64,000 bases of DNA from CAVUAA01 sp963739345 (GTDB lineage Bacteria > Chlamydiota > Chlamydiia > Chlamydiales > JAFEGQ01): assembly GCA_963739345.1 (NCBI GenBank), contig CAVUAA010000002.1:124001-188000 (forward strand). Reading direction: 5' to 3'. Shown piece after piece: positions 51,441 through 59,512 of this stretch. Both the position numbers and the translations under genes were made by a program. How positions within the stretch are numbered: position 1 is the stretch's first letter; each line of letters opens with the position of its first letter. The notes beneath the pieces were generated by a model. That model saw only the letters and a list, made by a program, of their open reading frames with translations, had not been told where the DNA came from and did no database searches.

Positions 51441-51526
51441 GGAAAGAGAGGGATTCGAACCCTCGGTACCCTAAAGGGTACTCGTCCTTAGCAGGGACGC
51501 GCCTTCGGCCACTCAGCCATCTTTCC
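51441..51526 (-). tRNA. tRNA-Ser (anticodon GCU)
   Basis: Read on the reverse strand: acceptor stem GGAAAGA/TCTTTCC, D arm GCTGAGTGGCCGAAGGC, anticodon stem CGTCC/GGACG with loop CTGCTAA (anticodon GCT), a long variable arm GTACCC-TTTA-GGGTAC typical of serine tRNAs, and T arm GAGGG-TTCGAAT-CCCTC. No CCA is encoded. The base after the acceptor stem would be A, whereas serine tRNAs normally carry G73. Confidence 0.93.
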
Positions 51527-51615
51527 AGGCTTAAGATTCTAGACCTTTAACCCTTTTCCGACAACGGGGCAGCCCCCCCTTTTCTTTTGGGTTAAGAACG
51601 GGTACCCTCTTGCCG

Positions 51616-54336
51616 ATGGTAGATAAAAAGACCAACATCCCCCCCCACTCGAAAGAGTCTGAAATGATGGTGCTGGGCTGTATGCTCACCAGCATCAACT
51701 CTCTGAATGTGGGGGCGGATTCTCTCGACGACTCGGACTTCTATTTTACTGAACACAAGCTGGTGTTTCAGGCGTTGAAGGCCGCCTATATGCAGGAAAA
51801 GCCTGCGGACGTTCACCTCGTTTGTGAAGAGCTGAAGCGGCAGGAGAAGCTGAAGGCTGTTGGGGGCGCTGCTTATGTAACAACGTTGGCCCAGTATGCG
51901 GGGACGTCGGCCTACACGGAAAGCTACATTGAGCTTGTCAAGTCGAAGTCGGTGTTGCGGCGGATGATCGACGCGGCGCAGACGGTGGAGCGGACAGCCA
52001 AGGGGGAGCCCGACGATGTGAGTTTGGCGCTCGATGAGGCGCAGGGGCTCTTCTTCAAGATCTCGCAGGCGGCAAATCCGGCGGCAGGGCGGACGGTGGA
52101 GGAGATCCTCACAGGCGTCCGGGCGAAGTCTGAGACCCCCTTCCTCAAGGAATTGGAAGAGCGGCAGGAGAGCTTCAAGGAGAAGGGGCCCGATGATCCG
52201 GGCATCACTGGAATACCCACCCGCTTCACCGACCTCGACAAGATGATCAACGGTCTCAACGACTCTCACCTGCTCATCGTCGCCGGCCGTCCCGCAATGG
52301 GTAAGACCGCCTTCGCCATCAACATTGCTGAACACGTCTGTTTCGACAACGATGTTCCGGTCGGCATCTTCTCACTCGAAATGACCGCCGAGCAGCTGGT
52401 CCACCGGATCGTCTGCTCCCAATCCGAGGTAGAATCGGACAAGATTCTCACCGGATCGCTCAACGGAATCGAATATCAGCGGGTGGTCGCTTCGGTCAAC
52501 CGGATGCAGAAGCACACGATGGTGATTGACGACCAGCCGGGACTTCGGATCACCGACCTGCGCGCTCGTGCCCGCCGAATGAAAGAGGTGCACAACATTG
52601 GCCTCCTGGTGGTCGACTACCTCCAACTTCTCACCGGCTCTGGTGGCCGCAGTCAGGAATCGCGCCAGGCGGAGATCTCTGAGATCTCCCGTATGCTCAA
52701 GAACCTCTCTCGCGAACTGGACATCCCGGTCATCTGCCTCTCCCAGCTCTCCCGCAAAGTGGAAGAGCGTCAGGGCCACCGCCCCATGATGAGCGATCTA
52801 CGAGAAAGCGGCTGCCTCACCGGCGACACTCTCATCACCAACGCTCGCACCGGCGAGCAGGTCACCATCAAAGAACTGGCCGAGAGACCCGACCAAACCC
52901 CGTTCCCCGTCCACGCAGTCGATCGCAATTGGAAAGTGGGCGTCCATAACATGAGCAAAGCTTTCTACTCGGGACGCAAAACCATCTACGAGCTGCGCAC
53001 CCGCACCGGCCGTACGATAAAAGCGAGCGCCAACCACCCCTTCCTCAAACTCCAAGGATGGAAACGGCTCGACCAGCTGCGCGCCGGAGATCGGGTGGCA
53101 CTTCCCCGCGCCATGAAGTGTGATCAGATTGAGTCCAATCTCAAAGACGACGAGTACATACTTCTCGCTCACCTTCTCGGCGACGGTTGCATTCTCAAGG
53201 GTCAACCCTACCACTACACCAGCCAAGATGAAGCCAACCTGCAGGTGGTGACCGATGCAGCGGACCGGCTCTTTGGGATTCAGGCTAGACGGGTCAAACA
53301 GAAAAATTGGCACCACGTCTACCTCCGGTCTCCCTATCGACTGACGCACGGCGTCTACCACCCGATCACCAACTGGTACCGTGAGCTGGGTATCGACCGT
53401 GTCCGCTCTTACAACAAGCGTGTTCCTTCCGCTGTGATAAGCTCCTCAAACGAAAAAATTGCCCTCTTTCTCCATCACCTATGGGCAACAGACGGCAATG
53501 TGAGCTGGAAACTACTCCCTGGCCGAAAACCAAGTGCGGCGATTTACTACGCCACAACCAGCCCCGTTCTAGCGAGACAAGTTCAGCATCTCCTTCTCCG
53601 CCTAGGAATCAGCTGCAAAGATCGGATAATCCCGCAAAAGAACTCCACCCGCCCGATCCATCATGTCCACATCGAGTGCAAGGACAACAAGCTAAAATTC
53701 CTCAGACAAGTTGGCTGCTTTGGCAACCGGGGCAAAATCATTCCAGAGCTCGTCGCTGCATTAGATGAGATCGATACCCTCGCCCACGCTGACGTGATCC
53801 CAAAAGAGGCTTGGCTCCTTTTCGTCACCCCCGAAAAAGAGCGGGCACAGATATCTTGGCGGCAGTTCGCCAAGAATATCGGAATGTCTTTCTGCGGATC
53901 AACGCTGTTCAAGAGCGCCATCTCTCGCAAGCGGATGGGTGCAGTTTGTGAGGCACTGGGATCGCCCCAACTGCTGGTCAATCTGGCGCAGTCGGACATC
54001 CTGTGGGACACCATCGATTCGATCACTGAGCTCGGAGAAGAAGATGTCTACGATGCGACGGTCGATGATGTGCACAACTTCGTGGCCAATGACATCATTG
54101 TTCACAACAGCATAGAGCAGGATTCTGACATAATTATGTTTTTATTACGCCGTGAGTACTACGATCCGATGGATAAGCCGGGGATGGCTGAGGTGATTGT
54201 GGGCAAGAACCGGCACGGCGCTGTGGGCACTGTCAATCTGACATTCCGCAAGGAATTCGCCCAGTTCACCAACTACTCGCCGATGAACTACAACGATAGC
54301 CCCGACATGAGCGGCGCCTTCGCTGAATTCAGCTAA
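51616..54336 (+). CDS. dnaB: Replicative DNA helicase DnaB with in-frame intein
   Basis: 906 residues, of which 432 are intein. The host protein (about 474 residues after splicing) has the N-terminal DnaB domain, Walker A GRPAMGKT near residue 222, VVDYLQLLTGSG (Walker B), and KNLSRELDIPVICLSQLSRKVE. The C-terminal DLRESG-SIEQDSDIIMFL motif is interrupted by the intein. DnaB unwinds the replication fork. The ATG at 51616 is preferred over a TTG at 51610. dnaB follows pgsA in C. trachomatis, so it belongs to the same conserved neighbourhood. It is convergent with dppF, with a four-base overlap. Confidence 0.95.
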   Translation: MVDKKTNIPPHSKESEMMVLGCMLTSINSLNVGADSLDDSDFYFTEHKLVFQALKAAYMQEKPADVHLVCEELKRQEKLKAVGGAAYVTTLAQYAGTSAYTESYIELVKSKSVLRRMIDAAQTVERTAKGEPDDVSLALDEAQGLFFKISQAANPAAGRTVEEILTGVRAKSETPFLKELEERQESFKEKGPDDPGITGIPTRFTDLDKMINGLNDSHLLIVAGRPAMGKTAFAINIAEHVCFDNDVPVGIFSLEMTAEQLVHRIVCSQSEVESDKILTGSLNGIEYQRVVASVNRMQKHTMVIDDQPGLRITDLRARARRMKEVHNIGLLVVDYLQLLTGSGGRSQESRQAEISEISRMLKNLSRELDIPVICLSQLSRKVEERQGHRPMMSDLRESGCLTGDTLITNARTGEQVTIKELAERPDQTPFPVHAVDRNWKVGVHNMSKAFYSGRKTIYELRTRTGRTIKASANHPFLKLQGWKRLDQLRAGDRVALPRAMKCDQIESNLKDDEYILLAHLLGDGCILKGQPYHYTSQDEANLQVVTDAADRLFGIQARRVKQKNWHHVYLRSPYRLTHGVYHPITNWYRELGIDRVRSYNKRVPSAVISSSNEKIALFLHHLWATDGNVSWKLLPGRKPSAAIYYATTSPVLARQVQHLLLRLGISCKDRIIPQKNSTRPIHHVHIECKDNKLKFLRQVGCFGNRGKIIPELVAALDEIDTLAHADVIPKEAWLLFVTPEKERAQISWRQFAKNIGMSFCGSTLFKSAISRKRMGAVCEALGSPQLLVNLAQSDILWDTIDSITELGEEDVYDATVDDVHNFVANDIIVHNSIEQDSDIIMFLLRREYYDPMDKPGMAEVIVGKNRHGAVGTVNLTFRKEFAQFTNYSPMNYNDSPDMSGAFAEFS
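52813..54108 (+). other. DnaB intein with LAGLIDADG homing endonuclease
   Basis: Residues 400-831 of the precursor. The first residue is Cys in the splicing block CLTGDTLITNA. Block B is TGRTIKASANHPFL. The last block is VHNFVANDIIVHN, followed by the extein Ser. Two LAGLIDADG-like motifs are present, LLAHLLGDGC and LHHLWATDGNV, each with its acidic residue. All residues needed for splicing and DNA cleavage are visible. The insertion point, between Gly and Ser in the RESG-SIEQD motif, is a recognised DnaB intein site. Confidence 0.94.
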
Positions 54337-55319
54337 TCCTGATCAATTATACAATTGTATTCGTGCCGGAGCCCATCCCTCCCAACAGAGGTCCGTTTGG
54401 GCGGCTTCTCCTGAGAGCAGATGGGCTGTGCGTAGGGGCAGCGGGTGTGGAAGGGGCATCCTGTGGGGGGATTGGCGGGTGAGGGAATCTCGCCAACCAC
54501 CTGGAGGCGGGAGCGAACCTCTTTGGGATGCTCTTTAGGAACGGCGGAGAGGAGAAACTGGGTATAGGGATGTTTCGGGTTGCTGAAGAGCTCGTCAACG
54601 CCTGCAACCTCGACCACCTTCCCAAGATAGAGGACGACCACCCGGTCACAGAGGTGGCGGACAACGGAGAGGTCGTGGGAGATGAAGAGGTAGCTGAGGT
54701 TATGGGACTGGCGCAGGTCGGCGAGGAGGTTGAGAATTTGAGCCTGCACCGAAACATCGAGGGCGGATACCGCCTCATCGCAGATGATCAGCTTGGGTTT
54801 GAGGGCAAGGGCGCGGCCAATGCAAATGCGTTGCTGCTGCCCCCCTGAGAACTGGTGAGGGTAGCGGTGCATCGCTTCTGGAGTCAGCCCCACCTCGGTG
54901 AGGATTTGAACCACCTGTTCATCCCGCTGCTGGAGATTTTTGGCCAGTCCGTGGTGGAGAAGGGGCTCGCCGATGGTCTCCACAATAGTCTTGCGGGGGT
55001 TGAGGCTGGCGAGGGGATCTTGGAAGATCATCTGCACCTGCCGCCTCCACTTTCTAAGCGCAGAAGGTGTCATAGCTCGGAGGTCTTCGCCGAGAAAGCT
55101 AATGGACCCGTCAGTGGGCTCAAGAAGGCGGATAGCGGCGCGGCCAGCTGTGCTCTTTCCACACCCCGACTCACCCACCATACCCAGACACTCCCCTTGC
55201 CGGATGTAGAAGTCGATCCCATCGACCGCTTTGACGGCGCCCACCGCCCGACGGAAAAAGCCTTTCCGAATGGGAAAGTGCTTCACCAAATTTTCGACGT
55301 GAAGCAGTTTCTCATCCAT
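54333..55319 (-). CDS. dppF: Oligo/dipeptide ABC transporter ATPase (DppF/OppF)
   Basis: 328 residues. Walker A is GESGCGKST (49-57), signature FSGGQQQR, Walker B LIICDEAVSALD, and switch His in FISHDLSVV. The C-terminal Cys-rich tail (TGCPFHTRCPYAQPIC) is typical of the Opp/Dpp ATPases. The ATG at 55319 overlaps dppD by eight bases; the frame is open far upstream but without similarity. It couples ATP hydrolysis to peptide uptake together with DppD and membrane permeases not encoded here. Confidence 0.93.
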   Translation of the reverse strand: MDEKLLHVENLVKHFPIRKGFFRRAVGAVKAVDGIDFYIRQGECLGMVGESGCGKSTAGRAAIRLLEPTDGSISFLGEDLRAMTPSALRKWRRQVQMIFQDPLASLNPRKTIVETIGEPLLHHGLAKNLQQRDEQVVQILTEVGLTPEAMHRYPHQFSGGQQQRICIGRALALKPKLIICDEAVSALDVSVQAQILNLLADLRQSHNLSYLFISHDLSVVRHLCDRVVVLYLGKVVEVAGVDELFSNPKHPYTQFLLSAVPKEHPKEVRSRLQVVGEIPSPANPPTGCPFHTRCPYAQPICSQEKPPKRTSVGRDGLRHEYNCIIDQD

Positions 55320-56274
55320 TGTGTAACCAGCAATTAGTGGAGTGATTGGGAGAGAGGGTGAAAGAGGGGACCTTTCCCTCCTTGCACTGCGGCATCGCCT
55401 TGGAGCAGCGGGGGTGAAAGTGGCACCCTTTCGGAAAAGCTGTGGCCGGAGGGACGGTGCCGGCAATGGGTGAGAGTCGCTCTTTTCCGCAGCTGGGGCG
55501 CGAATCAAAGAGGCCGCGCGTGTAGGGGTGGGCTTTGTGGTCGAAAATAGCCTCGACCGGCCCCCGCTCGATCGCTTGCGAGGCATACATGACGATCACC
55601 TCGTCGGCCATCTCGGCGACAACGCCCATGTCGTGGGTGATGAGAAGGATGGCGGTCCCATGATCTTTCTGGAGGGTACGCATCAGGTCGAGCACCTGCG
55701 CCTGGATGGTGACATCCAGAGCAGTGGTCGGCTCGTCGGCGATGAGAATATCGGGCTCAGCAAGAAGGGCCATGGCGATCATCACCCGCTGCTTCATGCC
55801 ACCAGAGAGCTGGTGGGGATATTCGCGAAGACGCTCCTTGGGCGAGGCGATGCCAACGCTCGCGAGCGCCTCAATGACGTGAGTCTGAGCAGCCCGCCCG
55901 GTGAGCTGCAGGTGGAGCTCGGCCACCTCGACCAGCTGCTGGCCGACCGTGTAAACCGGGTTGAGGCAGGTCATCGGATCTTGAAAAATCATGGCCAATT
56001 TCGAACCCCGCAACTTGCGCATCTTGGCTTCTGGGAGGGCGAGGAGGTTTTGACCGTCATACCACACCTCCCCTTCCGGCGGCAGCGCAGGTGGGCGAGG
56101 TAAAATTCGCATCAAAGAGAGAGCGGTCATTGACTTGCCGCACCCCGACTCACCGACCAAAGCAAGCGTCTTACCGCTGTGCAAATCAAACGTCAAATCG
56201 TCAACGACGGTGGCGATCTGATCGCCGACGCGGAGGCGAGTGGTGAGTCCTTTGGCTGAGAGGAGAATGCCCAT
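55312..56274 (-). CDS. dppD: Oligo/dipeptide ABC transporter ATPase (DppD/OppD)
   Basis: 320 residues. Walker A GESGCGKSM (41-49), signature LSGGMKQR, Walker B ILIADEPTTALD, and switch His in LITHDMGVV. The C-terminal segment FPKGCHFHPRCSKAMPQC is the Opp/Dpp-type tail. It is paired with dppF by an eight-base overlap. The dppD-dppF pair beside DUF47 and pitA is the arrangement known in Chlamydia (CT689-CT692). Confidence 0.93.
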   Translation of the reverse strand: MGILLSAKGLTTRLRVGDQIATVVDDLTFDLHSGKTLALVGESGCGKSMTALSLMRILPRPPALPPEGEVWYDGQNLLALPEAKMRKLRGSKLAMIFQDPMTCLNPVYTVGQQLVEVAELHLQLTGRAAQTHVIEALASVGIASPKERLREYPHQLSGGMKQRVMIAMALLAEPDILIADEPTTALDVTIQAQVLDLMRTLQKDHGTAILLITHDMGVVAEMADEVIVMYASQAIERGPVEAIFDHKAHPYTRGLFDSRPSCGKERLSPIAGTVPPATAFPKGCHFHPRCSKAMPQCKEGKVPSFTLSPNHSTNCWLHNG

Positions 56275-56331
56275 CGTCTAAAAATTGTCCGTTTGTTAGA
56301 GTGTAGCACGAAACCCCAATGTGAAACCAAC

Positions 56332-57006
56332 ATGCGTGCATTAACCAAACTATTTGGAAAATCCCCCTTCGCCCCGCTCCGCACCCACATGGAGCAGGTG
56401 ACTGAGTGCGTCAACCTCCTCCCCTCTCTTTTTGACGCTGTCAAGGAGAAGGATGGAGACAAGGTGGGGGCGATCGCACAAGAGATCTCCCGACTCGAGC
56501 ACGAGGCCGACCTGACTAAAAATGAGATCCGTCACAACCTCAAAACATCCCTCTTCCTCCCCGTCGCTCGGGTGGGGCTGCTAGAGGTGCTCTCTCTCCA
56601 GGATGGGATCGCCGACTTGGCCGAAGATATCGCCGTGGTGCTCACCTTCCGCGACCCCGAAATGCCGGCGGTACTCGAAGGACTTTTTGACGAGTTTCTT
56701 AAGAAAAATCTTGAAGCGTGCGACGCGGTCGCCGAGATCGTTGCCGAAATCCCCCAGCTCCTTGAGTCCTCTTTTGGTGGGGAAGAGGCCAAGAAAGTGC
56801 GAGCGATGGTTGATCAGGTGGCCTACAAGGAGCACAAGATTGATGTCCTGCAGCGCGATCTTCTAAAGGGAATGTTCAACAGCGAAGAGACGCTCAGTTA
56901 CGCCCCGTTCCAGCTGTGGATGCGGGTGATCAGGGAAGTGGGTAGCCTCTCCGACCGGTCCGAAAAATTGGCCAACCGACTATTGACGACACTGGAAGTA
57001 AAATAG
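56332..57006 (+). CDS. DUF47/PhoU-like protein paired with the phosphate permease
   Basis: 224 residues from ATG 56332 (the frame is open to 56293). Fully helical, with the DUF47 pattern ISRLEHEADLTKNEIRHNL and PVARVGLLEVLSLQDGIADLAEDI. The family is related to PhoU and is thought to regulate Pit transporters. The gap to pitA is one base, so the two are surely co-expressed. It is divergent from dppD. Confidence 0.9.
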   Translation: MRALTKLFGKSPFAPLRTHMEQVTECVNLLPSLFDAVKEKDGDKVGAIAQEISRLEHEADLTKNEIRHNLKTSLFLPVARVGLLEVLSLQDGIADLAEDIAVVLTFRDPEMPAVLEGLFDEFLKKNLEACDAVAEIVAEIPQLLESSFGGEEAKKVRAMVDQVAYKEHKIDVLQRDLLKGMFNSEETLSYAPFQLWMRVIREVGSLSDRSEKLANRLLTTLEVK

Positions 57007-57007
57007 C

Positions 57008-58273
57008 TTGACTCTACTGATCGTTGCCATCGTCTTGGGCTTCTACGTCGCCTGGAACATCGGGGCGAATGATGTGGCCAATGCGATGGGGACATCGGTT
57101 GGCTCAGGAGCCCTCACCCTCCGGCGAGCGGTTATTCTGGCCGCCATCTTTGAGCTTGCCGGCGCCTTCCTCCTCGGCTCCCACGTTGCTAATACGGTCG
57201 AGAGCGGCATCGTCGATATCAGCTTTTTCACCAACGACCCTCGATTTTACGTCTACGGAATGATGGCGGCGCTCCTCGCCGCCGGCGTCTGGCTCCAAAC
57301 CGCCTCCTACTTTGGCTGGCCCGTCTCCACCACCCACACCATCATCGGCGCACTGGCCGGTTTTGGCGTTGTAGTGGCCGGCATTCACTCAATCTACTGG
57401 GGCCGAGTCCTCTTCATCCTCGCAAGCTGGCTCATCTCCCCCTTCCTCGGCGGCGCGATCGCCTTCTGCGTCTTTAACATCATCAGGCGGAAGATCCTCT
57501 ACGCCCCCAAACCCATTGCCGCGGCGAAAAGAGTGACCCCCTTCCTGGTTTTTACCGTCTTTGCCGTGCTAGCGATGATTCTTCTCTTTCATGGAATGGA
57601 GAGCATCGACGTCTCGTTCAGCTTCTGGCCCGCCATGGGCTTGAGCGTCGGGATTGGCTCGATCGCAGCTCTTGTCAGCATCGTCTTCACCAGACGCATC
57701 AAGGAGCAGCACGGTCACCACGACTCTTCGGGGCCCCACTTTGAGTTACTTGAGGATCAGACCCGCACCGTGGAGAAGATCTTCGTCTACTTGCAGATCA
57801 TCAGCGCCTGCTTCATGGCGTTTGCTCACGGCGCTAACGACACAGCTAATGCGATCGGCCCCCTCTCTGCGGTGATTGAGTTCATCCGGACGGGCGCGAT
57901 CAACCCCCACACACCTGTCCCTTTTTGGCTGTTGGCCATCGGTGGCGTCGGCATCGTGATCGGCCTCGCCACTTGGGGCTGGCGTGTGATCAAAACCGTC
58001 GGCAAGCGAATTACCGAGCTCACCCCCACCCGTGGCTTTTCTGCTGAGTTTGGCGCCGCCCTCACCATCCTCGTCGCCTCCCGCCTCGGCCTCCCCGTCT
58101 CCACAACTCACACCCTCGTCGGCGCCGTTCTTGGCGTTGGCATCGCCCGCGGCATCAGCGCCATCAACCTCAATGTTGTTCGCGACATTGTCATCTCATG
58201 GGTGGTCACCGTCCCCGCAGGCGCCCTTCTAGCGATCCTCTTCTACCACTGCTTCTACTGGATTTTCGGCTAG
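57008..58273 (+). CDS. pitA: Inorganic phosphate permease, Pit family
   Basis: 421 residues with about ten membrane helices. The two family repeats are visible: GANDVANAMGTSVGSGAL near residue 18 and GANDTANAIGPLSAV near 276. Each domain also has GWPVSTTHTIIGAL or LPVSTTHTLVGAV. It imports phosphate, probably with a metal ion or protons. The start is a TTG, since the next Met lies inside the first motif; GGAAG is 11 bases upstream. The 3' end overlaps the convergent epimerase-like gene by 45 bases. Confidence 0.94.
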   Translation: MTLLIVAIVLGFYVAWNIGANDVANAMGTSVGSGALTLRRAVILAAIFELAGAFLLGSHVANTVESGIVDISFFTNDPRFYVYGMMAALLAAGVWLQTASYFGWPVSTTHTIIGALAGFGVVVAGIHSIYWGRVLFILASWLISPFLGGAIAFCVFNIIRRKILYAPKPIAAAKRVTPFLVFTVFAVLAMILLFHGMESIDVSFSFWPAMGLSVGIGSIAALVSIVFTRRIKEQHGHHDSSGPHFELLEDQTRTVEKIFVYLQIISACFMAFAHGANDTANAIGPLSAVIEFIRTGAINPHTPVPFWLLAIGGVGIVIGLATWGWRVIKTVGKRITELTPTRGFSAEFGAALTILVASRLGLPVSTTHTLVGAVLGVGIARGISAINLNVVRDIVISWVVTVPAGALLAILFYHCFYWIFG

Positions 58274-59512
58274 CCTCTTGGCTATCCCACGGAAGATAAA
58301 GTGATGGAGAGGATAGACCATGTACCAGTAGAGACGGCCAAACAGGCCACGCGGCCGAAAGGTGGCCGTCTGGACCAGCCGTTGATTCAGTACTTGAAAC
58401 TCTAGCCACCCCTCTCCAGGTATTTTCGCTTCAATCTTCAAAATGAGATACCCCTCCTCAGATCTGAGCGTTCGCCAAGCGCCAAACCGCTTTCCTAGCC
58501 GCCGCAACCGGGCAGGGTAGAGGAGGGAATGTTCCCGACCCGTTGCCTTAAGATTGGCAATGAGCTGGTCGCGGGCAAGGGATGAGACCACCACCCGGCG
58601 ATCTTTGAAGCAGGCGCGCATCGGCGCCCTCCCTTCTGTGGCAAATGCGGCTCCGATTGCCTCATCGAGAGAGAGGGGCTTTAGCGGCACCACCTCTTCA
58701 ATTGCAGGGTCGCGAACCACCACTTCGCTCTTCAGCCCCTCGACCAGGTGGCGGGCGAGCGAGTAGTTCACCTTGGTGACGAAGACCAACCAATAGGACG
58801 AGAGGCGAGGGGTGAGAACCGGAATGACCAAAATTCTCCGCGTTAGACCCCGAGCAACTGCAAACTTGCGAAGCACCCCTTCATAGGTCATCACGTCGGG
58901 GCCGCCAATCTCAAACGACCGAGCCAACGCCTTTTCATTGCCCAAGACTCCGGTCAGGTAGATGAGAACATCACCAATGGCAATCGGCTGACAGCGAGTA
59001 TTGAGCCAGCGGGGAGCAACCATCAACGGCAGCTTTTCAACCAAGTCGCGCATGATCTCAAAGCTGGCGCTCCCCGAACCGACGATGATCCCAGCCTGCA
59101 ATGTGGTGAGCGGCACGTGACTCTTGCCAAGCACCGTCTCCACAGCTGCACGGGACGCGAGGTGGCGTGAGAGAGTCCCCGCCGGCATGATCCCACTCAG
59201 GTAGATCACCTGCTTGGCGGCGGTCGTATCCGCCCAACTGACAAAGTTTTCTGCCGTCTCCCGCTCAAGGAGATCAAACTCCTCCCCATGACCTGTCATC
59301 GAATGGACGAGATAGTAGACCGCGTCGATCTCCTTAGGAAGCGCCTCGAGCGACCCCCTGTCGCTTAGGTCAGCCACTATCACCTGTGAAGCATCTGGAA
59401 CTGACTGCCGCTTCCGCACCATGGCGATCACCTCATGCCCCGCTGCGGCGAGTACCGGAATCAGCTGCTGGCCGATGTAGCCGCTGGCACCCGTGACGAC
59501 AACCCTCATCAC
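58229..59512 (-). CDS. NAD(P)-binding epimerase-like protein with DUF2867 domain
   Basis: 427 residues. The N-terminal Rossmann domain has VVVTGASGYIGQQL (residues about 4-17) and the atypical short-chain-dehydrogenase order VYYLVHSM, then VIYLSGIMP. The last about 140 residues match DUF2867 (YWYMVYPLHHFIFRGIAKRL at the end). Such YbjT-type proteins are common but their substrate is unknown. The start overlaps the stop of the autotransporter gene (ATGA), so the two form one transcription unit. The 45-base convergent overlap with pitA is large but both frames are clearly real. Confidence 0.82.
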   Translation of the reverse strand: MMRVVVTGASGYIGQQLIPVLAAAGHEVIAMVRKRQSVPDASQVIVADLSDRGSLEALPKEIDAVYYLVHSMTGHGEEFDLLERETAENFVSWADTTAAKQVIYLSGIMPAGTLSRHLASRAAVETVLGKSHVPLTTLQAGIIVGSGSASFEIMRDLVEKLPLMVAPRWLNTRCQPIAIGDVLIYLTGVLGNEKALARSFEIGGPDVMTYEGVLRKFAVARGLTRRILVIPVLTPRLSSYWLVFVTKVNYSLARHLVEGLKSEVVVRDPAIEEVVPLKPLSLDEAIGAAFATEGRAPMRACFKDRRVVVSSLARDQLIANLKATGREHSLLYPARLRRLGKRFGAWRTLRSEEGYLILKIEAKIPGEGWLEFQVLNQRLVQTATFRPRGLFGRLYWYMVYPLHHFIFRGIAKRLAENPVEAVVEEDR

